Below are positions 36,901 through 48,545 of a DNA stretch of 64,000 bases, one piece after another. A program made the position numbers and the translations under genes. Source of the DNA: Vicugna pacos (Eukaryota; Chordata; Mammalia; Artiodactyla; Camelidae); contig NC_133018.1 of the NCBI RefSeq assembly GCF_048564905.1, positions 1,612,001 through 1,676,000 on the forward strand, given 5' to 3'. Position 1 is the stretch's first letter, and the number at the start of each line of letters is the position of its first letter. The notes below the pieces were generated by a model. That model had not been told where the DNA came from and searched no databases. It saw only the letters and a program-made list of their open reading frames with translations.

Positions 36901-39900
36901 CTTGCCCTCACCCTCCTCACCATCACCAGCCGTCCCTCAGGTACCCAGGAACCCAGGTGCCAGCTGTCTAGGGTGCAGACGGTGTCCAGCAACTTCTGCT
37001 TCCCCCGCATCCCACCCCCACCCCTCCCCTGGCATCTGCATGTGCCGAAGGCCCTTCCTCCCCAACAGCCAGCACCCTGACACCAGTACGTTCTCTTGAT
37101 GTGATGAGAGGATGAACCTCAGTGGAGGACACCTGGCATGGGGGCCATGCGGAAAGTAGGGAGTCAGGGGTCCTGCCCCAGCACCTTGGTCTCTGACCTT
37201 CCGGACTGTGGGCCAGCAGTGAGGGCCCTGCCCACGTCGAGGCGGGGCTGGGTGGGCGTGGCCCTGGGGTGGGCACAGCCTCCCTCCCACTCACTGTTTT
37301 CTCGGTCAGCCCTGTGGGGGCTGCACACCCTGTGATATTACTGGTAGAGCTGCTTTCGTCCAACTTGGGGCAGCTGAGGCTGGCTGAGCCTCCCCACCAC
37401 GTGGGGGCACTTGGCCAAGCCCCCTCTTCCAAACCCCACAGGGGGCTGTACCCTTGTCCCCGCTTGGCAGGTGAGGGTCACAGGTGGCTTGGGCCCGACC
37501 CTCATCTGCACCCTGAGTTCCCTAAGCCTACTTCTGGCAGCCTCGGCTATCCCTGCAACTGCGAGCAGAGCCTGGCCCAGCTCAGGTGGACGGGCTGGAG
37601 TGTGAGCCAGCCGTGGGGGCCAGGAGGGCCCCGTGTCAGCACGCAGGTGACCCTTAACGTGGCCAGCATGCAGGGTGAGGGTGGGGGTGCCAGGCCTGGT
37701 GTGCAGTCTCTGTTCCATTACCACATGCCCGCGAGAGTTTAGGGCCCTCCAGATGAGTCAGGGCTGAGTGGCCAGTGGGAAAACCAGAAGAGTTTACGCC
37801 ACTCACTGCCCGAGCAGGTCACTCATGAATGACACGTGCATTTCACAAGGCCCCGAGCCCACGCGCCTGTGAGCCCAACCAGGAGGCTGGGCCTGGGTTC
37901 CTGCCAGAGCAGAGAAGCTCATGGACTCCTTGCTGAGCACCCGGAGAGCCTCCTGTTTGTGTAGTGCAGACTCGACTTGGCACCGGCCCAAGTCAGCTTG
38001 TTTTCTTACTGTCAGGTTCAGATTCTGGAGATGCCATCCAAGACGTCAGTGTGCTCCCTGAAGCTTGAGGCTGAGGCCAGGCCGGGCATGCCCATGTGCC
38101 TGCAGCTCTGGCAGGTAAGGCCCAGCGCCCGCCGGCCACGCCTGCCCGCCACGCCCACCGACCGTGAATCATGCCTGTCAGGGACTGGCTCTCTGTCACC
38201 GCCAGGTGGTTGACCCATGGGAGGCATTTACACACTGTCCTTCGCAGCCTGGCTGGCCTGTGGCCCCTGCGCCCTCCTGCTGCTGCCAGGGAGCCCTGCA
38301 GACCCCATAGGGACACCCAGCTTGTCACTGTCGCCATCCGCATCCCTGTCCTCATCCCCAACCCCACCCCTGAGCCCGTCCTTGTCCCCGTCCTGTCCCT
38401 GTGTCCCTGTCCCTGTGTCCCCACCCCCGACCCCATCCTTGTTCCCAACCCTGTCTTCGTCTCTGTCCCCGTGTCCACGTCCTCATCCCTATCAGCATAT
38501 TAAGCCCACTCCTGCCTCTATGAGGCAAAGAAGTAACAAAAATTAATCCCAGAAAAGCAGGGTGGTGCAGGCCTGCAGGGTTAGTCAACACTCCCCTCCC
38601 GGACCTACATGGCCCTCCCTGGATGAGGGGGGGCGCTGTTCCTCATCACCCGGCAACCCATGGAGCCTGCAGGGGCTGGGACGAGGACGGGCCTCCCGAG
38701 AGCCGCCCTGGGCTGCCCGGGACCAGGAGGGGGCCGTTCTTGCCTCTGCTCTAGCTTCCATGCGCTGGACAGAGGAGCTCAGCATTTGGAGATGCAGGAT
38801 CCACGGGCCGGGACCCCAGGTGCCCTGCCCCAGCTCGTCCCTCCAGGGCACTGCCCTTTCTTGCAGTTGGTTTCCCTGCAGTTTTAACTGACGGAAGCCC
38901 CTGGGGTTAAGGAGGTGGGGGCTCCAGGCTCACCTGAGTGACAGAGCTGCTGGTGCCAGCGGGTTGGTGGCGGGCGCGTGCTGGGAACACCGAAGGCTGC
39001 AGGTCTGGGGCGGGACATCTCTGCCTCCGCTCACTCTCTGCTTCCTGGAAACAATCATTGCCTAATCGTGTAAGATTCTAAGGAAGATGTGTAGAAACGG
39101 GATGTGCAACCTGGTTGTGGTAATTGACGCGGCTGAGGGTAGGACAGCTGTGTTGTCAGCAGACGCGGCTCCAGAGCAGAGCAGCCTATTGAAGGAAGGC
39201 AATGTTGATCTGACACGTCCTTTTTCCCCCTCAACCTGAAGGTCCAGGTTGTCACTCATTGTCTGGCTGTATTAATCAGGCAGAGGGGCCTGACCTGGGG
39301 TTTCTTTCTGCAACATCCAGATGACTCCTTATCTGCGCCTCAGAGCAGCTGACCTGCGTGGCGAGGACAGTCGTCAGCGTGGGTGGTCAGGCCTCGGAGC
39401 CCCCCCCCAGGGGTCTCTGAGCTGAGGGCTCCCTGGGAACCTCGAGGTGCTGCGGGGCACGGCCTGCCTGCTGGGTCCCCCAGGCGACGGGTCCTCACGT
39501 CAACCTCGCCCGTGGAGGTCAGCCTGGCATTGAGGGCATGGCCTTCAGAGGCTTGAGGCTGTGGGCAGGGCCTGTCTCTGGGGGCCACAGGGGTCCTGTG
39601 TGCCGGGAGAGAGGCCTGGGGGGAGCTGCAGCACAACGCCAGCAGGGGGGACCTCAGCACTTGGGACCCTCGGCAACCGCAGGGCAAGCTCCCAAGGCTG
39701 GGCTGGCTCCTGCTCTGGCTGCCCCGTGGTGCCTGGACCTGCAGTAGCCTAGGTGCTCAGGACCCCCAGATCACAGACCTTGAGGGGGGTTGGGCTGCAG
39801 AGACTGACCAGAACCTGTGTGTCAGTGATGGGGGGAGCCCGGGCGTGGGAGGAACATGTGTGGTGGGGGCCGGAGTGCAGGCTGGGCTGAGGTGACGAGG

Positions 39901-42900
39901 GTGGGAGGACAGAGTAGTGCCCCGGGGGACCCAAGTAGGCCGGTCTTCAGAGTCCCCCGTCTCTGCATTTCCTCCCAGTGCCCTCGGATGGGTCTGCAGT
40001 CCTGGTCTGGGGCGCAGGCCATGCATTTGGACTGTGCTGACCTGCCCTCACCCTGCCTTGGCTTCCGGGGGGGCCTGTCTGCAGAGGCATGGCTGCCTGA
40101 GCAGAGGGCCTGACCACCCCTTACAACACAGCAGACGTCTGTGGGGAAAGTGGTGTGAATCATGCCAGCCACCCAGGTGGTCACCGTTGGGCTACCTGAA
40201 AGGTGGGGGGGGGGGCTCTTCACTGTCGGGGAAGTGCTGGCAAGCACCGGCTCCCAGGGCTGCTGCAGGGAGGTGGGTGGAGGTGGTGATCAGTGCACTG
40301 CCCCTCGAGGTCCATGGTTGTGGGGCCACTCACCCAGTAGGGCCTGTGGGGGCTGCAGCCTGCAGGGGGCCCCAAGGAGGCACCTCAAGCACCACATACA
40401 GCCACTACACTTCCTTGGGTTGAGGGTGCAGTGTCCACACATGTTAGACACACACGGTGCCTTCTGGCGAAACCAGGTTGCCTTGCCCAGCTGAGTGAGG
40501 GCTCTCGCAGAGAGCTGCTGTGTATGCATGTGTGGCACCTGGGCCCCCAGCGCCTCTGGGCAGGCGGAACCCCATACCCACGTTCGCTGCCCCAGCAGCA
40601 GGTGGGGAGGCCCAGCCTTACCCACCAGCAGTGGATTCTCCTCAGAGGGCAGGTGACCCAAGAGGGAGGCTGCCTCACTGACCAGCCCCAGGCCCCAGGC
40701 TCAGCACTGGCCTCACTGAGGGAAGTGCGCTGTGAGGAGGTGTGCTTGGAGTTTCTGAGCCCCGGGAGCTCCGTGGGGGAGGCAGAGGCCAGTGGAGAGG
40801 AAGAGACATTGCTGGGACTGGGTACCTGGCAGGGCCGCCACTCGATCGGTGCCAGGGCGACCCGGGGTCCCCACGCTCCCCCGCAGGCGCCACAGAGCCC
40901 TCTGACCTGCGGCCTCATCCATCACGCGGCTGGGCCAGTGGAGTGTGCACCGTCAGCGCCGGCACTCTCCAGGCTTGGCGGTCGGGGGGCTTCCGCAGCG
41001 ACCTTGACAAAGTACAGAAGGCTCATTTTTCACTGAGAGGAGTTTGAGGCTTTCTTTGGCCGGCAGTTCATACAGGTGACCGGCCCCACCCAGGGGTGGC
41101 TGAGTCGTCTGGCAGGAAGGACGGGGGCCAGCAAGGGTGGTGCAGCAAGTGCTCTCTGTCCGGGTCCCTGGGCACCCCCCAGCCAAGGCTGGCCTGAGCC
41201 CCTGCCCCCCACGGCTGACTGCATGCTGTCCCTGCAGGCTGACTCCAGTCCCCTCCCACTCCTCCTGGCTGGCTATGAGGACGGCTCGGTGGCCCTGTGG
41301 GATGTCTCTGCACGGAAGGTGTGCAGCCGTGTCGCCTGCCATGAGGAGCCCGTCATGGGCCTGGACTTCGACTCCCAGAAGGCCAGGGGTGTCTCGGGCT
41401 CTGCAGAAAAGGCACTGGCCGTCTGGAGCCTGGATGAGCAGCGAGCCTTGCAGGTCAGTGGGCCAGACTGAGGTGTCATTTATCCTGCTCTGCACTAACA
41501 GTCTGATGGGCTGAAACAATATTTAGGCATGAAGAGGAGCCGGTGCAGACCCTGGGCTAATTAATCACCGGGAGCCGGCGGGCGGGCTGGGCGTTTGTGA
41601 GCTGCTCATGTGGTGTGGGTTTCTCTTAGACCTCGGGGAACAGCGGTCACGTCTCGTCCATCTAGAGAAAAGGCATGTAGAATCCAGGACCATGCAAGCG
41701 CGTTTGCAAAACTCAGAGGAATTTGGTCAGTAAGGAACTGATTAATCAAAAAGAAGAAAAAAAAATACCCAAAACCCGATGTAGGGAAGTCCACGGAGTC
41801 AGGCCTCTGTAGCCGCCCGCAGGCCGCCCAGGGAGGCAGGGAGGGGCGGGGCTCGGGCAGAGTGGGCGCTGTGGGCGCCTTCGCGGCACGTCTGTGCACG
41901 CCGCCCCATCCCATGGGGCCCGCAGGGACCCTGGGGCCATGTCTGGACCTGTGTTCGGGGCTCAGCCTGGCTGGGGTGGGGCGACGGAGTTGGTGGACGG
42001 CAGCCCCTTGTCCAAACCCCACTCTGGTGCAGATCCTAGGGGATGCAGTGCTGGTGTGTCCTGTCCCTGTCAGACCCCAGAGGGCAGCCTGGGTGCACCC
42101 TAGCTTTTAGGGAGGAGAGGAGCCCCCATTAGCCAGGTAGCCTCTGGAGGCTGAGACCTGACCACAGCCAGTGAAAGGAACTTCCTTGAAAGGCAGCTCT
42201 GTGAACACAGGTATGGTAGGGGAGCAGGGCCCCAGGTAGAAGCTTGTGGCCCTGCTCCTGGCCCCACCTGGGCTCTTGTCCCTGGAGCACTGGAGGACCG
42301 GGTCTGTAGGGGGGTCCCCTGCAGTCCAGGCTGTGCTGCAGACAGGTGGCTGCAGGGAGAGGGCATCTCTTGGGCCCCCCCATATGGGGAGGCCTTGCCC
42401 AGCCCTGGGCCCCCACAGCCAGGGAGGAGTCTCTGGGCACTTGGGTGGGGTGGGGGAGGGGGCATGGGTGAGGATCAGGACAGGCTGCAATGCTCAGCAG
42501 GCATCGCCAGCCTGGGCACCGGACAGCCGGGGCAGGGCTGTCACCGGCGGGCGAGAAGTCCTGGGAGACCAGGACAAACATTGCAGTCATGCAGGGAGAC
42601 CTCTCACTCGGCAGCTGGAGGGGCTGCTGGCTTCCTAAAACACACAGTCAGTGGGGGGACCAAGCTAGAACCAGCGCAAGTGGGTGGGGCCCTGAGGTGG
42701 GAGCAGCCCTGTGGGGTCTGGGGAGGGGGAGGGGGCACGGGAGGGAGAGGCCCCCCTCAGCAGCACACGACCCAGGAGGTGATCCAGGAGGCACTGCTCC
42801 TCCCACCGCCCCCTGCTAGAGACATCCACGCCCCCAGAGACCCTGACAGACACCTTCAGGTGGTGGAGCACTGGCCTCAAGGAGGAAGCCTCGGGGCCTT

Positions 42901-45900
42901 GACGCCCTCGGCATTTGCAGTGTCCAAGACGGCCTCGCCCATGGGCCCTTGGTGCTGCGGTGGCCCTGCAGGCTGGCCCTGGAACCACGTGGGTGAAGGT
43001 GTGCCTCACCTCACAGCCTGCTGCTCTAAGGAGCCCAAATCAATCTCCGGGCGGGCGGGCGGAGACGGGCTCCTGAGCAGAGCGTGGGTAATGGGAACCA
43101 GATGGGCCGCCGCGTGCGCATTCTTGGCACCTGATGTCATGCGCTGTGAGAGCCACTGGTGCCGGGACCCCTCCCGGAGGGTCCTGGTCCAAGACAGGCT
43201 CAGCCAGGGGCTGCAGTGGTGACCGGAGCCTTTGGCCACCGTCCTGGGGTGAACACTGGGCTGCTCACCTGCCTACGGAGATGGCTTCCCTGGAGCCCGG
43301 GGCTTGGGCGCGTCTCTGTCAGGCGCAGGTGGTGTGCAGACCTGCTTCTCCCTCCCACACTTGGGGCAGGGTCCATGGCCTTGAACCAGGGCTGTTTTAC
43401 AGCCAGCAGTGTTTTTAAGCCTTTGAATAATAATGGGCCCCCACCCCAGCCAGCCTAGGCTGGGAGTCGGACAACCACACTATCCCCACCACACTCCTAG
43501 TCGGCCGAGCGTCCCCTCGTTCCCGCTGCGTGGCTACTGCCATCCCCTCGCTGGCCCTCCCGGGGGCCTCCCTCTAAAGTGTCAGCAGCAGGACACGGGT
43601 CCAGTGAGAGGGAGACCACGGGACTCTGGGCTGAGGAGCTGTGGGCATGACCCACCCACTGGACTTCTCAGGACATGGTGGAAGGGCAGCAGCCATGGCC
43701 ATGAATGGGCACTGACCAGCCCAGGTCCCCATGACAGGCCTTGTGCCTTGATGCCACAGCACTTCCGGGAGGGGCTGCAAGGTGGGAGCACGTGAGTCCC
43801 ATCCTCTGTCCTCGTGGGTGGTACTGGGCATCTCTGCCCTGTGCCCGAGTTGGCCACGTGAGGACCACGGCTCGGGCTCCACTGAAGCTCGCGCACGGTT
43901 CCTGGGGCCCCCGGCGCTCATCTGCAGACTGCAGGTTTGGAAGCAGCCCTTGTCTCCCTGGGAGACGTCCCCACGGTTAACACCCAGTGAGAGTTGAGGG
44001 CTGTGGGCTGTTCCTGTGACCTGACCCTGGGCCCAGACTCTGCCGGGAGAGGGCAGTCGAAGGCTGGCAGAGAGCACAGGACACGCGGGGCCGCTGGCGG
44101 CCACAGTGGACGTTGGAGGAGGAGGGCCGGGTGCTGAACAGCGGTGGCTGGAAGGGCAGGAGGTTGGGCATGAGATGCGGGGCAGGCATGGAGGTGGCTG
44201 GACAGGTTGCTGCTGCGGATGCTGCCCACATGCGGGTCACACTGACCTTCCTCAGTTTTTTGTGATGACCGTTTGGATTTCTGTGTCTGCAGGCTGGTCC
44301 CTTTTTGCTCCTGAGCAGCCTGTGTTTGTTATCTGTAAGCATCCCTTTCTGTTGCACCATTTCCCTCCATCTTCCTCTCCCTCTGCCGAGTCTCTTGGCC
44401 TCCATATGCTGCTCTGACCCGGTGGGGCATGTGCAGCAGCGAAGGCTGGCTGCATCTGGGACCCTTCCTCACACTCAGTTCCGGGCAGCCCTGGTTCAGT
44501 CTGTTCTCTGACTGCAGAGCTGATTAGAGTGTTTGTGTTTCCAAATGTTTGATTCTGCCCGCATTACTTTCTACTTCTCAGTTTCTCACTTGATCCTCTG
44601 CGTTTGGGGAATGAGTTCTGAGTGGTGTCCGCTCTCTGAAGTGTGGAAGCCAGGAGGCTTTCCAAAGTGTCCCGCGTGTTTCTCAGTGCCCAGCGCACGG
44701 CTGCAGCCGCCTGGGTCCCGGGCCCCGGGGACACCCATGCCTTTCCCGTGTCCCACGTGCTCCCGGTCTCTGTGCGTGGACGCTGGGTGGGAATGTCTCT
44801 TCCCAGGGAATTGAACCCTTGTCTCTGGAAAGGATTTTTGCCTAAAAAGTCTGTCCTGGCAACGATTCAGGAGGCTCAGGCCAAGCTTCTCCTGGTTTTG
44901 TGCCTTTTATTTTTCCCTCTTTAGCCTTCAGTCTCCTTCTCAGGCCAGCGTCCCTCTCCCAGAGGTGGCTTCCACGTGACCTCGGCTCACGCTACTGTTT
45001 TGCTGGTGAACGCTGCCCGGGGCTGCCTCCTGCAGCCAGACAGCGGGCTCTGCGTGGCCACGGGGCCCACTGCTGGCGTCCCTCCTGGTTTGTGCAGCAT
45101 CCCTGGGCCCATCCCACAAGCGTCCATTTTTGTATCTTCGTTTTCCCTTGTGATTTCTCCTTTGATCCGGTGCTTCCTTAGAAATCCACTACTTAATTCC
45201 CGCGCATTTGTTGATTTTGTAGAGGTTGCTGATCTCAGCTCTGCTGTCAGGGCTGGCGGTCCGGCAAGGCCACGTCAGGCCTGGCCCTGCTGTCCGTGGA
45301 CGGGCTCTCAGCTGCCGGACCGGGGCTGTCGGTCTGCGAGGGCGGGTCCCAGCGTCCTTTCCCGTCGGTCAGCCTCGTGCTTCATCCGGACTGAGCAGCT
45401 TCAGGAACTTGGTTGCCCTGACCCTGGGAACGCAGCACTCAGGTGTCCCCACTGTGTCCCGCTGGGCGGCCCCGCCAGTTGGCCTTTCCATGCTGTGTCT
45501 GCACACGAGGCTGTGTCTGCACATGGGGCTGTCCTGGTGCCCGCCCCCTCTGTTACCTCACAGGAGGCTTCCGTCTTTGCAGCTGACCTGTAGGTTAGTT
45601 TCTGTGCTGGCGTCAGTTCGGCCTTGGGGGTTTCTACGTGTGTGGATGCCCCGGTGCTCCAGCACCGTTTGTTGGAGAGACTCTTTGCTCCTGTGTCAGA
45701 GATGGTGTACACAGGGGCCTGTTTCCGGGCTGTCTGTCCGTCGCCGATGCCCAGCGCCTTCATTCCTCTGACTTCCTAGCACGTCTCGGAGTCAGTGTTG
45801 ACGTCCGTCCGGACTCGACTTTTCTCCTTCCACATTCAGTTGACTGTTTAGGGTCTGTGCTTTTTTATAATTTCCATTTCTCTGCTCGTAGCTCCTATAT

Positions 45901-48338
45901 GTTCCCTCATCACGACAATGTTTTGGTCATTATTTGAACGTTTCTTTTCATTGTCTGGAAGGGACGTTTAACTGCTGCTGCAAAGTCCTGGTCCGACAGG
46001 CTCTGCACCTGTGCCATTCTGGGCCCCTTGCTGTTGCTGCTCTTCCCTTGACGACAGGTCCTCTCCTCCCACTTCTCCGCGTGCCTGGTAACTTTTGTTT
46101 GTGTGAACGACACAAGGTGGAGAGGGTTCTGTTGATCGGCTCTGCAGAGGGATCTCTCTTGTTCCCATGGGCTGTTCACCTGCTTTGTCGGGGCAGCTGG
46201 GGGCCCAGGGTCCTCCCCCGGCTCCTGTGATGGGGTGGGACGCTCTTTCCAAACTCTGCCTGCCCTTCAGGCTTGTGAGGCCTGGTCTCCAGCTTTGTCA
46301 CGGTGGTGAGAGTAGACCCCAGCCACAGTGTGATCACTCTCTTGGGGCGTGGCCACGTGTGCTCCAGGAAGAGCTTCTGGGATGCTTCCCTGATTTCTTA
46401 TGTGTTCAGAAATGCTGGTCTGTTGTTCTCAGACCTGAGCGACAGTTTGGCTGGATATAAAATTTCTGGGCCTCCCCCGAGCCTTGTGGGCGTCATCTCC
46501 CACCTGGCACAGACTTGGCCACGGGACATCAGCCCAACCCTTGCCCTGGTGCTTGACTCCATCTGGTTGCCTGGCTCCTGGGAGCACGTCTTCTGCTTGG
46601 AGTCCAGCAATGTTACTAAGCACACCTTCCCTCTGACCGTTCCAGAGCCTGGATCCACAGCTTCAGTTTCCAGGAGCGAGAGTTGACTCCCTAATTCAGT
46701 GAAGGTCTTCCAGTTGCCACGGCTGTTTCTGGGTGCTTTGCTCACTTTGGGTCACTCTTGCCTTTGCTGTCTTGTCTGATCCCCCACGTCTTGAGTGTTT
46801 CCTCCACTTCCCTTAGCAGCGCGCTGCCCCACAGTCAGGCTGCCCGCTATGTGTCTGCCCTTCAGTTCTAGTTGTATGGACGTAGTTGATTCACCAACTT
46901 TTTTTTTTTGCTGATGTATGGCAAAAGTGCCCGGTGAGTGTCCTGTTGCTTCCAAGAACAGCGACCCTCTTTTTCCCCACATCTCTTTCTTCCTGTTCTC
47001 TTGCGTTGTCTTTGTAGACGCGAACGACTCTCCCTAGAGGCAGCCGTGTTACCAGCCTGGGTTATTGGACCCTTTAATCAATAGAAGCTGATGAGCGGCT
47101 GGACGAGACATGCATGGAGGCTTCACTGGGACTTGTGCTGCAGCAGAGGGACCTTGCTCGGTCCCGAGGAGGGAGCTGCTCCCTTAAATGGGGTGGGGGT
47201 GGGGGCAGATCAGGGGTCTGGCCACCCCCTCGGTGGGGCCGTGGGCAGGGACCGTGCACAGGACCTGCCTCTGGTCCTCGCACCCAGAGGTGGCACTTAC
47301 GTTTTGGCCTCTGTGTATCCGCTCACAATTTGGCCCAGCTGTGCGTGTGTGCAGTTATCTTTAGTCCCTTATGGTCCCTTTGTGCTGTGTTGTCCTGGTG
47401 TAAGCACTGCAGCCCAGGGTCCCAGGTGCCACCTGTCTCACTATGGCCCCATCAGGAGGTGAATTTGGAGAGAAAGGGGAGTTTCTGCAGGCTCACAGGC
47501 GACTTTGGGGCAGAAGAGCTCCTGGTGCCTGGGGCTGGGCCGAGGCAGGAAGGGTGGAAGGACGTGGCCAGTTGGGTTGTCGTGATGAAGGGGCAGAGGT
47601 GCCAAGTGGCCCCCGTGGCACACACAGTCCTGGAACCAAGAGTGGCCGGACCAGAGGGGCTGCGGGAAGGCGTGTGGGGAGGCCCAGCCCCGCTGAGAGC
47701 TCATGTGGACAGATGTGCCTGCAGTGCCCTGTGACATGGCCCTGCCCCTCTCAGAACCTGGCCCAGGCCTCCTGTGGCCAGTCGCCCGCCCACTCCTGCG
47801 TGTCCCACCCTGGGCAGCCTTCACTGTCACTCCCACCTATGCTGCCGGTGGGGTCTGCATCCTCTTACCCGCCTTGGCTGTGCTGAGATTTCTGCACCGA
47901 CTTCGTGCTGCTGTGCCGCCTGGACGCCGGGGGGCAGTATTTCCATGGGGTGGGTCCCAGGACCCTGCCCATGAGGTCTTTCCTATCTCAGCCTAAGGGT
48001 CTGGCCAAGGGCAGAGGTCTCTGGCTCCAGACAGCCTGTCCTGGGAAGCCCCCTAACGATCCTCCCCACCACTCTCTCGATCACAGGTGCACAGAACTCA
48101 CCAGCTCACCAACCCTGGGGTCGCCGACGTCAGGATCCGGCCAGACCGTAGGCTCCTGGCCACCGCGGGCTGGGACCATCGCATCCGTGTGTTTCACTGG
48201 CGGACGATGAAGCCGCTGGCCGTGCTGGCCTTCCACAGCGCCGCTGTTCACTGCCTGGCCTTCGCCACGGATGGCCTGCTGGCCGCGGGCTCCGGGGATC
48301 AGCGCATCAGTGTGTGGTCGCTCTACCCGCGCATGTGA
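30797..48338 (+). CDS. GNB1L: GNB1L, WD40-repeat protein (six coding exons)
   Basis: Joined exons 30797-30918, 31230-31355, 35169-35331, 38016-38114, 41238-41453 and 48087-48338 give 978 nt: 325 codons plus TGA. Human GNB1L has 327 residues. All introns are GT-AG and phases match. The protein is almost entirely WD40 repeats with a proline-rich start (M-A-P6). Strand-end WD-like dipeptides are visible at HIWSL in exon 2, VWDLAEG in exon 3, ALWDV (W191), AVWSLDE, VFHW (W280) and the terminal VWSLYPRM (W319). Known role: a G-beta-like adaptor without G-protein signalling evidence. It is related to yeast Asa1 and linked to the TELO2-TTI1-TTI2 complex that stabilises PIKK kinases. It lies in the 22q11.2 deletion interval next to TBX1. 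The ATG at 30797 is chosen because it aligns with the human start, two codons shorter in the proline run. The 5' UTR exon is probably in the CpG island at 8 kb. I see no damage. Confidence 0.95.
31081..31100. repeat. Short telomere-like CCCTAA repeat
   Basis: About two and a half units of CCCTAA inside the 311-bp GNB1L intron 2. It may be chance in C-rich sequence. Confidence 0.6.
31230..31355 (+). CDS. GNB1L: GNB1L coding exon 2
   Basis: The acceptor is CTGAACAG|G. The exon encodes GSLHGLVHIWSLQTRRVLAT and continues through a GH-like turn to CVTWLQTLP, the end of one WD40 blade and the start of the next. The donor is CAG|GTGGGT at 31355/31356. Confidence 0.93.
31356..35168 (+). other. GNB1L intron, nothing further recognised
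   Basis: GC-rich with short simple repeats, including a (GT)n-like run at about 34250-34300. No supported exon or transposon. Confidence 0.4.
35169..35331 (+). CDS. GNB1L: GNB1L coding exon 3
   Basis: The acceptor is TTCGGCAG|C and the donor GACGAG|GTGAGT. The exon encodes SQGRDLRVHVWDLAEGR and VDSVCLESVGFCRGSILA, closely matching human GNB1L. It ends in phase 0. Confidence 0.94.
36190..36365. promoter_or_regulatory. Candidate non-coding element, AT-rich island
   Basis: AT-rich sequence inside a GC-rich GNB1L intron, with CATAAATAA, TGTTTGTTC (forkhead-like, about 36262), CCAATTAGG and TTTATTAATG motifs. No repeat family recognised. Confidence 0.4.
38016..38114 (+). CDS. GNB1L: GNB1L coding exon 4
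   Basis: A 99-nt phase-0 exon encoding VQILEMPSKTSVCSLK and GMPMCLQLWQ. The acceptor is ACTGTCAG|G and the donor CAG|GTAAGG. A symmetrical exon whose skipping would keep the frame. Confidence 0.94.
38320..38505. repeat. CCCTGTC-type pyrimidine-rich tandem repeat
   Basis: Imperfect repetition of units such as CCTGTCCCTGTGTCC and CATCCCCAACCC. It lies 200 bp after GNB1L coding exon 4. Strand composition is strongly C/T biased. Confidence 0.75.
39040..39330. promoter_or_regulatory. Candidate non-coding element, AT-richer island
   Basis: Contains 'AACAATCATTGCCTAATCG', GTAATTGAC and TATTAATCAGG motifs between GC-rich flanks. No repeat family recognised. Confidence 0.4.
40202..40216. repeat. Poly(G) run
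   Basis: An uninterrupted run of about 12 G after GGT. Likely length-variable. Confidence 0.8.
41238..41453 (+). CDS. GNB1L: GNB1L coding exon 5
   Basis: A 216-nt phase-0 exon encoding a full WD40 blade, LLLAGYEDGSVALWDVSARK, then CHEEPVMGLDFDSQKARG and AVWSLDEQ. The acceptor is CCTGCAG|G and the donor CAG|GTCAGT. Confidence 0.95.
41454..41790. promoter_or_regulatory. Candidate non-coding element after GNB1L exon 5
   Basis: Directly after the exon 5 donor there is an AT-richer stretch with AACAATATTTAGGC and a TAATTA core at 41558-41563 in GGGCTAATTAATCACC. Its A-rich end lies at about 41750-41770. No repeat family recognised. Confidence 0.4.
44240..46790 (-). mobile_element. Strongly decayed L1, antisense
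   Basis: The plus strand carries antisense L1 phrases that are GC-enriched by mutation. Examples are 'GGTGCTCCAGCACCGTTTGT' near 45652, 'TTGGCTGGATATAAAATTTC' near 46447, and 'GCTTCCTTAGAAATCCACTA' near 45172. It lies in the 6.6-kb last GNB1L intron. Confidence 0.55.
46895..48060 (+). other. End of last GNB1L intron, nothing recognised
   Basis: A T-run near 46900, then GC-rich sequence up to the acceptor at 48086. Confidence 0.4.
48087..48338 (+). CDS. GNB1L: GNB1L last coding exon
   Basis: The acceptor is GATCACAG|G. The exon encodes IRPDRRLLATAGWDHRIRVF, HWRTMKPLAVLAFHSAAVHC and the closing blade that ends VWSLYPRM, then TGA at 48336-48338. Confidence 0.95.
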   Translation: MHRTHQLTNPGVADVRIRPDRRLLATAGWDHRIRVFHWRTMKPLAVLAFHSAAVHCLAFATDGLLAAGSGDQRISVWSLYPRM

Positions 48339-48545
48339 CATGCTGACAGCAGGGAGGTGGGTGCGCAGATCACGAGGGCTCCATTATGGGAAGAGCCAAC
48401 ATCCTTCTGGCTTGACACTTGCTTCTTTGGGTATGGGACAGTGACTGCGATTTAAAGTGTAACTGGGCTGGACACCAGGCACCTGTAGCCCAGGTCAAAG
48501 GCCGACTGGGGGCGCCTGACAATAAACTCTGTTTGCAAACCTGCA
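48339..48545 (+). terminator. GNB1L: GNB1L 3' UTR and polyadenylation signal
   Basis: AATAAA lies at 48521-48526, 183 bp after the stop, in otherwise GC-rich sequence. A GT-rich stretch (TCTGTTTGC) follows. Cleavage is probably near 48545. This short 3' UTR is inferred, not proven. Confidence 0.7.

Noticed and set aside
38330-38500. CRISPR-like array
   Set aside because: Units are short, imperfect and without unique spacers. It is a mammalian minisatellite.
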